Positions 24,527 to 33,779 of a DNA stretch of 64,000 nt are shown here, piece after piece. The notes beneath the pieces are model-generated. The model was not told where the DNA came from. It saw only the letters and a program-made list of their open reading frames with translations, and ran no database searches. Each line of letters opens with the position of its first letter. Position 1 is the first letter of the stretch. The translations under genes and the position numbers were made by a program. Source of the stretch: Micrococcus sp. EYE_212 (GTDB lineage: Bacteria; Actinomycetota; Actinomycetes; Actinomycetales; Micrococcaceae); the NCBI RefSeq assembly GCF_023147585.1, contig NZ_JAHXOZ010000005.1, positions 89,609 to 153,608 of the forward strand, given 5' to 3'.

Positions 24527-25735
24527 TCAGTCCTCCACGGGCCGCGTGGGCGCGACGACGGGGCGTGCCGCCGCGGTGTCGTACTCCATGACCGGGCGCC
24601 CGCCGATCCAGACCCGCAGGGCGCGCTGCATGACGTCCAGCGGGTCCCCGCTCCACAGCACGAGGTCGGCGTCCTTGCCCGGGGCGAGCGAGCCGATGCG
24701 GTCCGCGAGGCCCAGCACCTTCGCGGGGTTCAGCGTGATGGCCCGCAGCGCGGTCTCCGGGTCCAGGCCCTCCTTGACGGACAGCGCCGCCTGGTAGACG
24801 AGGAAGTCGATCGGGATGACGGGGTGATCCGTGATGATGCTGATCTCCACGCCCGCGCGCGCCAGGCGCCCCGGGTTGCGCATCGAGCGGCCGCGCAGCT
24901 CCGGCTTGGACTTCGTGGTGAACAGCGGGCCGATGAGCACCGGCACGCCCCGCTTCGCGAGCAGGTCGGCGATCGGGTGGGCCTCGGTGCCGTGGTCCAG
25001 CACGAGCTCGTAGCCGAACTCGTCGGCGATGCGCAGGGCGGTGGCGATGTCGTCCGTGCGGTGGCAGTGCTGGCGCCACGGGATCTTCCGCTCCAGCACG
25101 AGGGCGAGGGCCTCCATGTGCGGGTCCGCGGTGAACGGCTTCCCCTCGGCCTCCGCCTCCGCGCGGCGGGCCATGTAGCCCTGCGCCTTCAGGAACGCCT
25201 CGCGGATGACGAGCGCCGTGCCGAGACGCGTGGACGGCGTGCGGCCCTTCTCCTTGTACACGTTCTTGGGGTTCTCCCCCAGCGCCGACTTCACGCCCGA
25301 GGGGCTGCGCAGCACCATCTCGTCCACGGTGCGGCCGTGGGTGTGCAGGGCCACGGCCTGCCCGCCGATCGGGTTGCCGGAGCCCGGGTTCACGTTCACC
25401 GTGGTGACGCCGCCCGCGAGCGCGTCCCGGAAGCCCGGCTCGTTGGGGTCCACCGCGTCGATCGCGCGCACGCCCGCCATCACGGGATCGGTCATCTCGT
25501 TGACGTCCGCGGTCGCGCCCACCTCGCCCTCCGCGTGCATGCCCAGGTGCACGTGGGCGTCCACGAAGCCGGGCAGCAGCCACCTCCCCTCGCAGTCCAC
25601 GACGTCGGCGCCCGCAGGCACCTCGACCTCGGCTCCCAGCGCGGTGATCCTCCCGTCCTCCACGAGGAGGACGCCGTCGAAGGGCTCGGACTCGACGGGG
25701 ACGACATGGGCGTTCGTGAAGGCGATGATGCTCAT
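24527..25735 (-). CDS. Amidohydrolase (imidazolonepropionase-like)
   Basis: A 402-residue metal-dependent hydrolase of the amidohydrolase superfamily. N-terminal strand domain AFTNAHVVPVESEPFDGVLL, metal motif PGFVDAHVHLGMHAEG (HxH), later histidines in IPWRQHCHRTDDI and VLDHGTEAHPI, and the metal aspartate in ISIITDHPVIPID. The end (NPAKVLGLADRIGSLAPGKD) closes the sandwich domain. Substrate is not predictable; dipeptide- or cyclic-amide-type is typical. ATG 25735 is seven bases after TAGTGT, which overlaps the preceding terminator by one base. Confidence 0.87.
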   Translation of the reverse strand: MSIIAFTNAHVVPVESEPFDGVLLVEDGRITALGAEVEVPAGADVVDCEGRWLLPGFVDAHVHLGMHAEGEVGATADVNEMTDPVMAGVRAIDAVDPNEPGFRDALAGGVTTVNVNPGSGNPIGGQAVALHTHGRTVDEMVLRSPSGVKSALGENPKNVYKEKGRTPSTRLGTALVIREAFLKAQGYMARRAEAEAEGKPFTADPHMEALALVLERKIPWRQHCHRTDDIATALRIADEFGYELVLDHGTEAHPIADLLAKRGVPVLIGPLFTTKSKPELRGRSMRNPGRLARAGVEISIITDHPVIPIDFLVYQAALSVKEGLDPETALRAITLNPAKVLGLADRIGSLAPGKDADLVLWSGDPLDVMQRALRVWIGGRPVMEYDTAAARPVVAPTRPVED

Positions 25736-25742
25736 GTGACCC

Positions 25743-25748
25743 ACACTA
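25743..25748 (-). promoter_or_regulatory. Leaderless -10 box of the amidohydrolase gene
   Basis: TAGTGT read leftward, seven bases, then ATG 25735. Its first base is the last base of the metB terminator stem. Confidence 0.65.
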
Positions 25749-25788
25749 CGACGCCGGCCGGACCCGCAAGGGGTCCGGCCGGCGTCGT
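25748..25788 (-). terminator. Hairpin after metB
   Basis: Eighteen-bp perfect arms (25748-25765 and 25771-25788, beginning ACGACGCCGGCCGGACCC) with loop GCAAG, 22 bases after the metB stop. Confidence 0.75.
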
Positions 25789-25810
25789 GGACGGCGCGGG
25801 ACGCGTGCGC

Positions 25811-27076
25811 TCAGGCCTGGAGGCCGGCGAGGGCCTGCTCGAGGTCCGCGATGAGGTCCGCGGCGTCCTCGATGCCCACGGAGAGGCGGACGAGGTCGTC
25901 CGGGACGGCGAGCTCGGTGCCGGCCACGGAGGCGTGGGTCATCTCGGCCGGGTAGTTCATCAGCGACTCGATGCCGCCGAGGGACTCGGCCAGCTGGAAG
26001 AGGCGCGTGGACTCGGCCACCTTCTTGGCGGCCGCCGCGCCCCCATGGAAGCGCACGGAGACCATGCCGCCGAAGCCCCGCATCTGGCGCTGGGCGAGCT
26101 CGTGGCCCGGGTGGTCCGGCAGGCCCGGGTAGAGCACGTGGGACACGGCCGGCTGCTCGAGGAGCCACTCGGCCACGGCCTGTGCGTTGGCCTGGTGGCG
26201 GTCCATGCGCACGCCGAGGGTCTTGAGCCCGCGGGTGGTCAGGTAGGCGTCGAACGGGCCGTTCACGGCGCCGGCCGCGAACTGCTGGAACTTCACGGCC
26301 TCGGCGATCTCCGGGTCCTTGATGACCACGGCTCCGCCCACGACGTCCGAGTGCCCGCCGATGTACTTGGTGGTGGAGTGCACCACCACGTCCGCGCCGA
26401 GCGCGAGCGGGGTCTGGAGGTAGGGCGTGGCGAACGTGTTGTCGACGACGAGCAGCGCGCCCCCGGCATGGGCCGCCTCGGCGATCGCGGCGACGTCGGA
26501 GACCTTCATCATCGGGTTCGAGGGGGTCTCGAGCCACACGATCACGGGGCCCTCGGCCTTCGCCTGCTCGACGGCTGCGCCCACGGCGGCGACGTCGGCC
26601 ATGTCCACCACGGCGTGGCGCACGCCCCACTTGGCCAGCACCGTGGAGATGAGGCGGTAGGAGCCGCCGTAGACGTCGTTGCCCAGCACGACGGTCACGC
26701 CCGGCTCGGCGGCGCCCATGGTGAGCGCGGTCTCGGCGGCGAGCCCGGAGGCGAAGGTCAGGGCGGTGGCGTTCGGGGTGCCGTCCTCCCCCACGCCGGC
26801 CTCGAGCGCGGCCAGCTGGGTCTGCAGGGCATCGCGCGTCGGGTTGGTGCCCCGCCCGTAGTCGTAGCCGCGGCGCAGCTCGCCGATGGCGGTCGGCGCG
26901 TAGGTGGTGGACAGGTGCACGGGCGGCACGACGGCGCCGAACACCTCGTCCAACTCCTGTCCGGCGTGCACGGCGCGGGTGCCGAAGCCGGCGCCGCGCG
27001 GACGGGTGTCCGGCGTGGAGTCGTGCTCCGGGGCGGTCTCGCCGGTGAAGCTCTGCGTGGGGTCCTCGGTGGTCAT
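25811..27076 (-). CDS. metB: Cystathionine gamma-synthase/lyase family enzyme
   Basis: A 421-residue PLP enzyme of transsulfuration. After a 30-residue polar lead comes GFGTRAVHAGQELDEVFGAV, YDYGRGTNPTRDALQTQLAA, VVDNTFATPYLQTPL and the PLP lysine in VVHSTTKYIGGHSDVVGG, then the C-terminal VRLSVGIEDAADLIADLEQA. It lies directly downstream of cbs, as metB does near cbs in mycobacteria. With CBS present, it may act as cystathionine gamma-lyase in the reverse direction as well as a synthase. ATG 27076 follows GAGAGGA. Confidence 0.93.
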   Translation of the reverse strand: MTTEDPTQSFTGETAPEHDSTPDTRPRGAGFGTRAVHAGQELDEVFGAVVPPVHLSTTYAPTAIGELRRGYDYGRGTNPTRDALQTQLAALEAGVGEDGTPNATALTFASGLAAETALTMGAAEPGVTVVLGNDVYGGSYRLISTVLAKWGVRHAVVDMADVAAVGAAVEQAKAEGPVIVWLETPSNPMMKVSDVAAIAEAAHAGGALLVVDNTFATPYLQTPLALGADVVVHSTTKYIGGHSDVVGGAVVIKDPEIAEAVKFQQFAAGAVNGPFDAYLTTRGLKTLGVRMDRHQANAQAVAEWLLEQPAVSHVLYPGLPDHPGHELAQRQMRGFGGMVSVRFHGGAAAAKKVAESTRLFQLAESLGGIESLMNYPAEMTHASVAGTELAVPDDLVRLSVGIEDAADLIADLEQALAGLQA

Positions 27077-27131
27077 GGGTGCGTCCTCTCGCGTCGGGGC
27101 GGCGTCGGGTCGATCGGCCGGGTCGGTGGGA

Positions 27132-28697
27132 TCAGGCGGTGGCGTAGGCGAGCACGTCGTGCAGGGTCAGCACGCCCACCACGGTCCCGCCGCGGGCGAC
27201 GAGCAGGGTGGGGTCCTCCAGCAGGCGGCGCGCCGCCTCGCGCAGGCCGGTGGCCGCGCCGATGAGCGGCAGGGCGGCGCCCATGGCGTCCGCGACCTCG
27301 GAGTCCGGGCTGACCCGGCCGTCCGCGAGGCGCGCCGCGAGATCGTGGGCGGACACGGTGCCACGCACCTCCCCGATCCGCAGGTCGTGGCGGGGCTCGG
27401 CGACGACGGGCAGCGCGTCCACGCCGTAGCGCGTCATGGTGTCCACCGCGTCCGAGACCGACGTGGTCGGCGCCGCGGTCACGATCGTGGGCACCGAGCC
27501 GGGGAACAGGTCCTCCTTGTCCTCCAGCAGCGCGCCCACGGTGGCGTCCCAGCGCCCGCCGCGGGGCGCCGTCGTCGTGGCCTGCGCGGCGTGCGGGACG
27601 GCGGAGCGGGTCCGGCCGCGGGCCCACCCGGGCAGCACGGTGTCCTGGCCGTCGCGGGCGAAGCCGCGCTCGTCCATCCACGCGTCGTTGAAGATCTTGG
27701 CGAGGTAGCCGCGGCCGGAGTCCGGCAGCACGATCACCATGACGTCGTCCGGGCCGAGCTCGCGCGCGGCCCGCAGGCCGGCGGCCACGGCGAGGCCGGA
27801 GGAGCCGCCCACGAGCAGGCCCTCCTCGGCGGCGAGCCGCCGGGTCATGGCGAAGGCCTCCTCGTCCGAGACGGCGATGACCTCGTCCGGCACCGAGCGG
27901 TCGTAGTTGTCCACCCAGATGTCCTCGCCGACGCCCTCGACGAAGTACGGGCGCCCCGTGCCGCCGGAGTAGACGGAGCCCTCCGGGTCCGCGCCGATCA
28001 CGCGGACGGGGCCCGACGCGCGGTCCGCGGAGACCTCCTTGAGGAAGCGGCCCGTGCCGGTGATGGTGCCGCCCGTGCCCGCGCCCATCACGACGTGGGT
28101 GACGCGGCCGGCGGTGTCCTCCCAGATCTCCGGCCCCGTGGTCTCGTAGTGCGAGGCCGGCGCGGCCGGGTTGAAGAACTGGTTCGGCTGGAACGCGCCC
28201 GGGATCTCCCGCTCGAGGCGGTCGGCCACGCCGTAGTACGACTCCGGCGAGTCCGGGGCGACCGAGGAGGGCACGACGACGAGTTCCGCGCCGTACGCGG
28301 AGAGCACGTCCCGCTTCTCCTGGCCGACCTTGTCCGGCGTGACGAACACGGTGCGGTAGCCCTTCTGCTGGGCCACGAGGGCGAGGCCCACGCCGGTGTT
28401 GCCGGAGGTGGGCTCCACCACGGTGCCGCCGGGGAGGATCCGGCCGTCCTTCTCCGCCTCCTCGATCATCCTGAGGGCGATGCGGTCCTTCACGGAGCCG
28501 CCCGGGTTCAGGTACTCCACCTTCACGAGCACCGTGGCGGCGACGCCCTCGGTCACCGCGTTGAGCTTCACGAGCGGGGTGCGCCCGATCAGCTCCAGGA
28601 CGGTCTCGGCATAGCGCATGCCGCCTCGCTCGGGCGCGGGCACGGGGGTGGCGGAGGACGCGGCGGCGCCCGGGACGGGGGAGGTCTGCTCAGTCAC
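27132..28697 (-). CDS. cbs: Cystathionine beta-synthase
   Basis: A 521-residue PLP enzyme condensing serine and homocysteine. The catalytic domain has ELIGRTPLVKLNAV, the PLP lysine in PGGSVKDRIALRMIEEAE, TSGNTGVGLALV and GAGTGGTITGTGRFLKE. The C-terminal 130 residues are a tandem CBS (Bateman) domain, SVSDAVDTMTRYGVDALPVV and LHDVLAYATA. GTG 28697 is seven bases after TAGCGT; the more often chosen ATG 28619 would drop a 26-residue low-complexity lead. The leaderless promoter argues for the longer form. metB follows 55 bases later. Confidence 0.93.
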   Translation of the reverse strand: MTEQTSPVPGAAASSATPVPAPERGGMRYAETVLELIGRTPLVKLNAVTEGVAATVLVKVEYLNPGGSVKDRIALRMIEEAEKDGRILPGGTVVEPTSGNTGVGLALVAQQKGYRTVFVTPDKVGQEKRDVLSAYGAELVVVPSSVAPDSPESYYGVADRLEREIPGAFQPNQFFNPAAPASHYETTGPEIWEDTAGRVTHVVMGAGTGGTITGTGRFLKEVSADRASGPVRVIGADPEGSVYSGGTGRPYFVEGVGEDIWVDNYDRSVPDEVIAVSDEEAFAMTRRLAAEEGLLVGGSSGLAVAAGLRAARELGPDDVMVIVLPDSGRGYLAKIFNDAWMDERGFARDGQDTVLPGWARGRTRSAVPHAAQATTTAPRGGRWDATVGALLEDKEDLFPGSVPTIVTAAPTTSVSDAVDTMTRYGVDALPVVAEPRHDLRIGEVRGTVSAHDLAARLADGRVSPDSEVADAMGAALPLIGAATGLREAARRLLEDPTLLVARGGTVVGVLTLHDVLAYATA

Positions 28698-28704
28698 GTG
28701 CTCC

Positions 28705-28710
28705 ACGCTA
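28705..28710 (-). promoter_or_regulatory. Leaderless -10 box of cbs
   Basis: TAGCGT read leftward, seven bases, then GTG 28697. Confidence 0.6.
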
Positions 28711-28766
28711 CGCCAGGGGCCGGACGCCGTCAGGGGCGTCGAGGACACGCGGGGCAACGTGCGGTG

Positions 28767-28772
28767 TACGGT
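28767..28772 (+). promoter_or_regulatory. Leaderless -10 box of the glycosylase gene
   Basis: TACGGT, seven bases, then ATG 28780; back to back with the cbs promoter. Confidence 0.6.
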
Positions 28773-28779
28773 GCACGGC

Positions 28780-29823
28780 ATGACCGCCCCGGACGCCGTG
28801 CGCCACCTCCGGGTGTCCACGCCCGTCGACGTGGCCCTCACCCTGCGGCCCCTGCAGCGCGGGGCCGCCGACCCGACCGTCCGTGCCACCCCCCAGGGCG
28901 TGTGGCTCACGCGCCGCGAGCCGGCCGGGCCCGATGCCGTCCACGCGGGTGCCGGGCCGGCCACCCTCCTGGTCTCTCCCGCGGTGCGCGCCCCGGACGG
29001 CGCCGGGGGCTGGAGCATCACCGCCCGCGCGTGGGGCCCGGGGGCCCGCGCCGCGGTCGGGAACGCCGAGGCCCTGCTGGGGCTGGCGGACGCGGGCTGG
29101 CCGCAGTTCGACGCCGTGGCCGATCCGTCGGCGGACCCGCCGGGGGTGGGCCCGCCGCTTCCGGCGCACGTGTGGCGCGTCCGCCGCCTCCGGCCCGGGC
29201 TGCGGCTGCCCGCCGCGGGCGCGCTCGCCACCCAGCTGATGACCGTGGTGCTGGAGCAGAAGGTCACGCACGACCAGGCACGCCACGGCTGGCGCACCCT
29301 CGTGCGGCTGGCCGCCGCCCACGACGCCGAGCCCGCCCCGGGCCCCGCTCCCGCGGGCATGCTGCTGCCGCCCACCGCGGAGGCCGTGCTGCGGATCCCC
29401 TCGTGGGACTGGCACGCGCGGGCGTGGGTGCAGCCCTCGCAGTCGAGGACGGTGCTGGAGGTCGCCCGGCGCGCCGAGACGATCGACCGGCTCGGGCGCG
29501 ACGTCTCCCCCGGCGACACCGCAGGCCTGGCACGACTGGCCCGACGCCTGGAGTCGATTCCTGGCATCGGCCCGTGGAGCACCGCCGAGGCGCTGCAGCG
29601 CAGCCACGGCGCGGCCGACCTGGTCTCGGTGGGGGACTTCCACCTCGCCCAGTTCGTGGGCCAGGTCCTCACGGGACGGCGCACGGACGACGCCGGCATG
29701 CTGCGCCTGCTCGCCCCGTGGGCCGGGCATCGGCACCGGGTGGTGCGGCTCATCTCGCTCAGCGGCGAGCGCAAGCAGGCCTTCGGGCCCAAGCTCGCCC
29801 CGGCGGACCACCGGCGGTACTGA
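28780..29823 (+). CDS. DNA-3-methyladenine glycosylase family protein (HhH-GPD)
   Basis: A 347-residue base-excision repair glycosylase of the HhH-GPD superfamily, AlkA branch. The middle region LATQLMTVVLEQKVTHDQAR matches the first helices, the helix-hairpin-helix is LESIPGIGPWSTAEALQRSH, and the catalytic aspartate lies in DLVSVGDFHLAQFVGQ. The N-terminal 120 residues form an AlkA-like lead domain. Lesion range is not predictable. The leaderless start at ATG 28780 excludes the upstream in-frame extension. Confidence 0.87.
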   Translation: MTAPDAVRHLRVSTPVDVALTLRPLQRGAADPTVRATPQGVWLTRREPAGPDAVHAGAGPATLLVSPAVRAPDGAGGWSITARAWGPGARAAVGNAEALLGLADAGWPQFDAVADPSADPPGVGPPLPAHVWRVRRLRPGLRLPAAGALATQLMTVVLEQKVTHDQARHGWRTLVRLAAAHDAEPAPGPAPAGMLLPPTAEAVLRIPSWDWHARAWVQPSQSRTVLEVARRAETIDRLGRDVSPGDTAGLARLARRLESIPGIGPWSTAEALQRSHGAADLVSVGDFHLAQFVGQVLTGRRTDDAGMLRLLAPWAGHRHRVVRLISLSGERKQAFGPKLAPADHRRY

Positions 29824-29992
29824 CCCCCGCTGCGTCGGCTCCTGCACAGGCGGCTGCGGCCCCGCGCGTCGTCCCCTGAACAGCCACGGCGCGACCGCCG
29901 CTCCGAACGGGCCTCCTAGCGTCGGCCTGGAGCGCGCCGACCGGTGCGCTCGAGGCGGGGCCGAGGCCGGCCCCCGATGGAGGGAGCCGACC

Positions 29993-30457
29993 ATGACCAC
30001 CGCTTTCGAGGACAGCCGCCGCACGCACGGGCGAGCCCGGCACGAGCCCCACGGCCCCGGCCGGCCCGGCCCGCTGCGCCCAGGCGTGCGCGCCTCGGTG
30101 CTGATCGTCTCGGCGGAGCCGGACGCGGAGGCCGCGCTGCGGGACTCGATGTCCTGGATCACCGCGTTCGAGGACGACTGCGGTCTCGTGCTCGACCACG
30201 ACGAGACGAGCCTCTACGCCGTGGCGCCGGCGTCCGACCTGCGCCGCCCCGACGCGGAGGACGCCGCGGAGGGGGACGCCGCCCGGGACCCGTCGGACTT
30301 CATCGACGCCGTGCTGCTGCACGGCCGGTGGCGGCTGCGCGGCGAGGGCGGGCACTCCGGCTCCGCCTGGAGGGACCTCTACCGGCAGGCCGTCACCGAG
30401 GCCGCCCCGGATGCGCTGTGCACCGTGTGGGACGTCCGACCCCTCCCCGCCGCCTGA
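29993..30457 (+). CDS. Hypothetical protein, acidic, 154 residues
   Basis: Residues 1-30 are Arg/Gly/Pro-rich and probably disordered; the rest is an acidic alpha/beta-like domain (RASVLIVSAEPDAEAALRDS, FEDDCGLVLDHDETSLYAVA, LHGRWRLRGEGGHSG) with no family recognised. GGAGGGA lies seven bases before ATG 29993. A TAGCGT box at 29917-29922 gives a leader of about 65 bases. It is convergent with the FadD-like gene, nine bases apart. Confidence 0.7.
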   Translation: MTTAFEDSRRTHGRARHEPHGPGRPGPLRPGVRASVLIVSAEPDAEAALRDSMSWITAFEDDCGLVLDHDETSLYAVAPASDLRRPDAEDAAEGDAARDPSDFIDAVLLHGRWRLRGEGGHSGSAWRDLYRQAVTEAAPDALCTVWDVRPLPAA

Positions 30458-30466
30458 GCCGGGGCC

Positions 30467-32224
30467 TCAGGCCCCCGCCGCGCCGATCACCGCGGCGCCC
30501 TCCTCGCGCAGCTCCACCTTGCGGACCTTGCCGGAGACGGTCATGGGGAACGCGTCCATGATGCGCACGTAGGCGGGGATCTTGAAGTGGGCGATCCTCC
30601 CGGTGGCGAACTCGCGGACCGCTTCGACGGTGAGCGGCTCGGCACCCTCGCGCATGATCAGGCAGGCCATGAGCTGCTCGCCGTACCGCTCGTCCGGCAC
30701 GCCGACCACCTGCACGTCCTGGACGTCCGGGTGGGCGTAGAGGAACTCCTCCACCTCGCGCGGAGAGATGTTCTCGCCGCCGCGGATCACGAGGTCCTTG
30801 ATGCGTCCCTCGATGCGGACGAACCCGTCCGCGTCCATCGAGGCGAGGTCGCCCGAGTGCATCCAGCCGTCCTCGTCGAGGACCTCCGCGGTCTTCTGCT
30901 CGGCGTTCCAGTAGCCGAGCATCACCGAGTAGCCGCGGGTGCACAGCTCTCCGGTGGCGCCGCGGGCCAGGGTCTGCCCGGTGACGGGGTCGACGACCTT
31001 GGTCTCCACGTGCGGCATCGAGCGGCCGACGGTCTGGGTGCGCGCCTCGAGGGTGTCGTCGCGGCGGGTCATGGTGGAGACGGGGGCGGTCTCGGTCATG
31101 CCGTAGCAGATGGCGACCTCGGACATGTGCAGCTCGTCGATCACGCGTCGCATGACCTCCACGGGGCACGGGGACCCGGCCATGACGCCGGTGCGCAGGG
31201 TGCTCAGGTCCAGGGAGGCCGCCTCGGGGCGGGCCAGCATCGCGATGAACATGGCGGGCACGCCGTAGAGGCTCGTGGCGCGCGTGGCGGCCGCCGCTGT
31301 GAGGGAGTCGAGCGGATGGAACGCCCGGCCCGGGATGACGCTCACGGTGCCGTGGGAGACGGCCGCGATCACGCCGATGACCATGCCGAAGCAGTGGAAG
31401 AAGGGCACCGGGATCACGAGGGTGTCCGCCTCGGAGTAGCCCAGCAGCTCGCCGATGTGGAACCCGTTGTTGAGGATGTTGCGGTGGGTCAGCGTGACGC
31501 CCTTGGGGAAGCCGGTGGTGCCCGAGGTGTACTGCAGGTTCACGGGGTCCTCGGCTCCGGTGGCGGCCTCGCGCTCGGCGAGCTGCTCGTCCGAGACCTC
31601 CGCGGCCCGTGCCAGAAACGTCTCCCACGTGGCCTCCTCGGCCGCGGCGTCGGCGGCGCGGCCGGCCACCTCCCCCGGGCGGGCGTGCGCGAAGAGCTCA
31701 TCACCCGGGGCGCCGGCGGGCAGCATGATGAGCTGCTCCAGCGCGGGGGCTCCCTCACGGGCCACCTGCCGCGCGATCGCCGGCGGGTCCATGCGGGCGT
31801 CCGGGCAGGCCACCACGAGGCCACGCATCGCGCACTGCTCCACCACGTAGGTGAGCTCGTGGCTGCGGTACGCCGGGTTGAGGTTGACCAGGATGACCCC
31901 GGCGCGCGCGGCGCCGTAGAGCAGGGACGTCCACTCCGCCACGTTGGGGCTCCACATGCCGATGCGGTCGCCGTGGCCGTAGCCGGCGGCGATCAGCGCC
32001 TTGGCCACGGCGCGGGAGTGCTCCGCCAGCTCCGCGAAGGTCCAGGAGCGGCCGGTGTGCGGGTCGCCGCCGGGTCCGCACTCGACGACGGCGGGTGCGT
32101 CCGGCAGGCGAGCGGCGGTCTCGTCCAGGTTCTGGGCGAGGGTCTGCTCCAGGAGCGGCACGTCGTCCGGACCCCGCGTGGACGCCGTCTCCTCCGGGCG
32201 GGCGGGATCGGCGGGCTGCGTCAT
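30467..32224 (-). CDS. fadD: Acyl-CoA synthetase (FadD-type AMP-binding enzyme)
   Basis: A 585-residue ANL-superfamily ligase activating a carboxylic, probably fatty, acid to its CoA thioester. Motifs: [18 protein letters not shown]-loop [71 protein letters not shown] and the catalytic lysine in [15 protein letters not shown] 32224 follows GAGGAGT; an upstream ATG at 32242 lies within the palindrome and is rejected. The operator at 32237-32262 suggests repression by a fatty-acid regulator. Confidence 0.92.
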   Translation of the reverse strand: MTQPADPARPEETASTRGPDDVPLLEQTLAQNLDETAARLPDAPAVVECGPGGDPHTGRSWTFAELAEHSRAVAKALIAAGYGHGDRIGMWSPNVAEWTSLLYGAARAGVILVNLNPAYRSHELTYVVEQCAMRGLVVACPDARMDPPAIARQVAREGAPALEQLIMLPAGAPGDELFAHARPGEVAGRAADAAAEEATWETFLARAAEVSDEQLAEREAATGAEDPVNLQYTSGTTGFPKGVTLTHRNILNNGFHIGELLGYSEADTLVIPVPFFHCFGMVIGVIAAVSHGTVSVIPGRAFHPLDSLTAAAATRATSLYGVPAMFIAMLARPEAASLDLSTLRTGVMAGSPCPVEVMRRVIDELHMSEVAICYGMTETAPVSTMTRRDDTLEARTQTVGRSMPHVETKVVDPVTGQTLARGATGELCTRGYSVMLGYWNAEQKTAEVLDEDGWMHSGDLASMDADGFVRIEGRIKDLVIRGGENISPREVEEFLYAHPDVQDVQVVGVPDERYGEQLMACLIMREGAEPLTVEAVREFATGRIAHFKIPAYVRIMDAFPMTVSGKVRKVELREEGAAVIGAAGA

Positions 32225-32236
32225 GCTGGGACTCCT

Positions 32237-32262
32237 CTGCATGTGATGCGGATCACATGCAG
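32237..32262 (-). promoter_or_regulatory. Palindromic operator between -10 box and ribosome site of fadD
   Basis: Arms CTGCATGTGAT and ATCACATGCAG (11 bp, exact) flank GCGG. A leftward TAGCCT -10 (32261-32266) touches one end and GAGGAG the other, so a bound repressor would cover the transcription start. Confidence 0.7.
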
Positions 32263-32308
32263 GCTACGTCCTCCCCAGCCCTCTCCGCCACCCGGCGCCG
32301 GACATGAC

Positions 32309-32348
32309 AGAAGACCCCGGGACCGACGACTCGGTCCCGGGGTCTTCT
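32309..32348 (-). terminator. Hairpin after tRNA-Tyr
   Basis: Eighteen-bp perfect arms (32309-32326 and 32331-32348, beginning AGAAGACCCCGGGACCGA) with a 4-base loop, nine bases past the tRNA 3' end. Confidence 0.8.
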
Positions 32349-32357
32349 CATGTCCCG

Positions 32358-32439
32358 TGGCAGATGAGGGATTCGAACCCCCGAAGGCAGTGCCAGCTGA
32401 TTTACAGTCAGCCCCCTTTGGCCGCTCGGGTAATCTGCC
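32358..32439 (-). tRNA. tyrT: tRNA-Tyr (GTA anticodon)
   Basis: An 82-base tRNA with acceptor GGCAGAT pairing with ATCTGCC and discriminator A at 32358. The anticodon stem GCTGA/TCAGC encloses CTGTAAA, giving GTA, and a long class II variable arm (GGCACTGCC) is present, as expected for tyrosine tRNA in bacteria. CCA is not encoded. Confidence 0.96.
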
Positions 32440-32562
32440 GGGCGACTGGACGGACGCGCTCGCCTCATTCGAGGCACCGCACCGTTCAGGCGAGAGACGA
32501 CTGTACCGCATGGGCTCAGGAGACGCCCAATCGGGCCGGGGCGCGGCGTCGTCGGACCCCGG

Positions 32563-32568
32563 TAGGCT
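32563..32568 (+). promoter_or_regulatory. Putative -10 box of yajQ
   Basis: TAGGCT; start near 32575 would leave a leader of about 85 bases ending in AGGAGGAG before ATG 32660. Confidence 0.45.
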
Positions 32569-32659
32569 GGCCCGCAGGCGCCCCGGGGCGCGCCGGGCGC
32601 CTCGCGCGACCTGCCCCGAGGCACGCACAGCCGTACGCGAGCAGCAGGAGGAGACAGCC

Positions 32660-33148
32660 ATGGCCGGTGATTCCACGTTCGATGTGGTCAGCAAGGTGGA
32701 CAGCCAGGAGGTGTCCAACGCCCTGAACCAGGCGCAGAAGGAGATCGTCCAGCGCTACGACTTCAAGGGCGTCGGCGCGGAGATCGACTTCTCCGGCGAG
32801 AAGATTCTCATGAAGGCGAACTCCGAGGAGCGCGTGAAGGCCGTCAAGGACGTCTTCGAGTCCAAGCTCGTCAAGCGCGGCATCTCCCTGAAGTCCCTCG
32901 ACGCCGGGGACCCGTTCGCCTCCGGCAAGGAGTACCGGATCGAGGCCTCCATCAAGGAGGGCATCGACCAGGCCACCGCGAAGAAGATCACCAAGCTGAT
33001 CCGGGACGAGGGCCCCAAGGCGGTCAAGGCCCAGATCCAGGGCGACGAGCTGCGCGTGTCCTCCAAGTCGCGCGACGACCTGCAGGCCGTCATCGCGATG
33101 CTCAAGGACTTCGCGGACGCCGACCTGCAGTTCGTCAACTTCCGCTGA
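32660..33148 (+). CDS. yajQ: YajQ-family nucleotide-binding protein (DUF520)
   Basis: A 162-residue protein of the YajQ family; some members bind cyclic di-GMP and modulate transcription factors. It starts [20 protein letters not shown], a near-invariant family opening, with [28 protein letters not shown] and the ending [11 protein letters not shown] 32660 has AGGAGGAG upstream. The next gene lies 71 bases on with its own ribosome site. No c-di-GMP enzyme is visible in this window. Confidence 0.94.
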   Translation: MAGDSTFDVVSKVDSQEVSNALNQAQKEIVQRYDFKGVGAEIDFSGEKILMKANSEERVKAVKDVFESKLVKRGISLKSLDAGDPFASGKEYRIEASIKEGIDQATAKKITKLIRDEGPKAVKAQIQGDELRVSSKSRDDLQAVIAMLKDFADADLQFVNFR

Positions 33149-33219
33149 CCGTCCGCCCCGCCGATCCCCCATCGGGCCCCCGGCCTGACCGCCCCGCTCC
33201 GCCCCGACGAGGAGACCCC

Positions 33220-33732
33220 ATGCTCTACCTGATCGACCCCCGCGGCGCCGTGTGGTCCGCCGACGTCACCCTGGGCCGCGCCCGGGCCCGCGCCCGCGTG
33301 GACGGCCGGCCCGTCGACGACCTGCCCTTCACGAAGGCCGCCATGGTCCTGGACCAGGAGGACTTCGTGGACCTGGCGCTGCGCCACGGCGTGGCCGCCC
33401 CTCGCGGCATCCTCCTGGACCACGGATTCGTGGAGCGCGCTCTGGCCCCGTCGAAGCTGACGTTCCAGCAGCGCAACCAGGACGCGATCGCCGAGCAGCT
33501 CGAGCCGGTGCAGCGCCGCACGGAGGAGGACTCCGTGAAGAAGAGCCGCCACGAGGCGGTCTACGAGGGCGCCCGCCGGAAGCTCGCCAAGCGGACCGAG
33601 AAGGCCGAGGAGGAGGCGCGGGAGACCCTCCAGGCGGAGCCGAAGGACGAGCTCGTCGGCCACTGGACCCGCTTGGGCGGCCGGATCCCGGCCACGATCG
33701 CCGCCGACCGCCGCTCCGACGCCGACCGCTGA
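33220..33732 (+). CDS. Hypothetical protein with a charged helical tail
   Basis: A 170-residue protein. The N-terminal part (MLYLIDPRGAVWSADVTLGR; AMVLDQEDFVDLALRHGVAA) looks like a small folded domain; residues 100-150 are Glu/Arg/Lys-rich helix (ARRKLAKRTEKAEEEARETL). No family is recognised. GAGGAG lies before ATG 33220. It is probably in one transcript with yajQ and ends at a bidirectional hairpin. Confidence 0.7.
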   Translation: MLYLIDPRGAVWSADVTLGRARARARVDGRPVDDLPFTKAAMVLDQEDFVDLALRHGVAAPRGILLDHGFVERALAPSKLTFQQRNQDAIAEQLEPVQRRTEEDSVKKSRHEAVYEGARRKLAKRTEKAEEEARETLQAEPKDELVGHWTRLGGRIPATIAADRRSDADR

Positions 33733-33746
33733 GCCCCTCCCCCACC

Positions 33747-33779
33747 GGAACCCCGCGCCCGCTCAGGGCGTGGGGTTCC
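33747..33779. terminator. Bidirectional hairpin between convergent genes
   Basis: Fourteen-bp arms GGAACCCCGCGCCC and GGGCGTGGGGTTCC (one G-T pair) with loop GCTCA. The loop contains the stop codon of the leftward MFS gene, so the last four codons of that gene form part of the stem. Confidence 0.65.

Noticed and set aside
32225..32242. Earlier ATG (32242) for the FadD-like ligase
   Set aside because: It lies inside the palindromic operator and ahead of the GAGGAG ribosome site, which serves ATG 32224.
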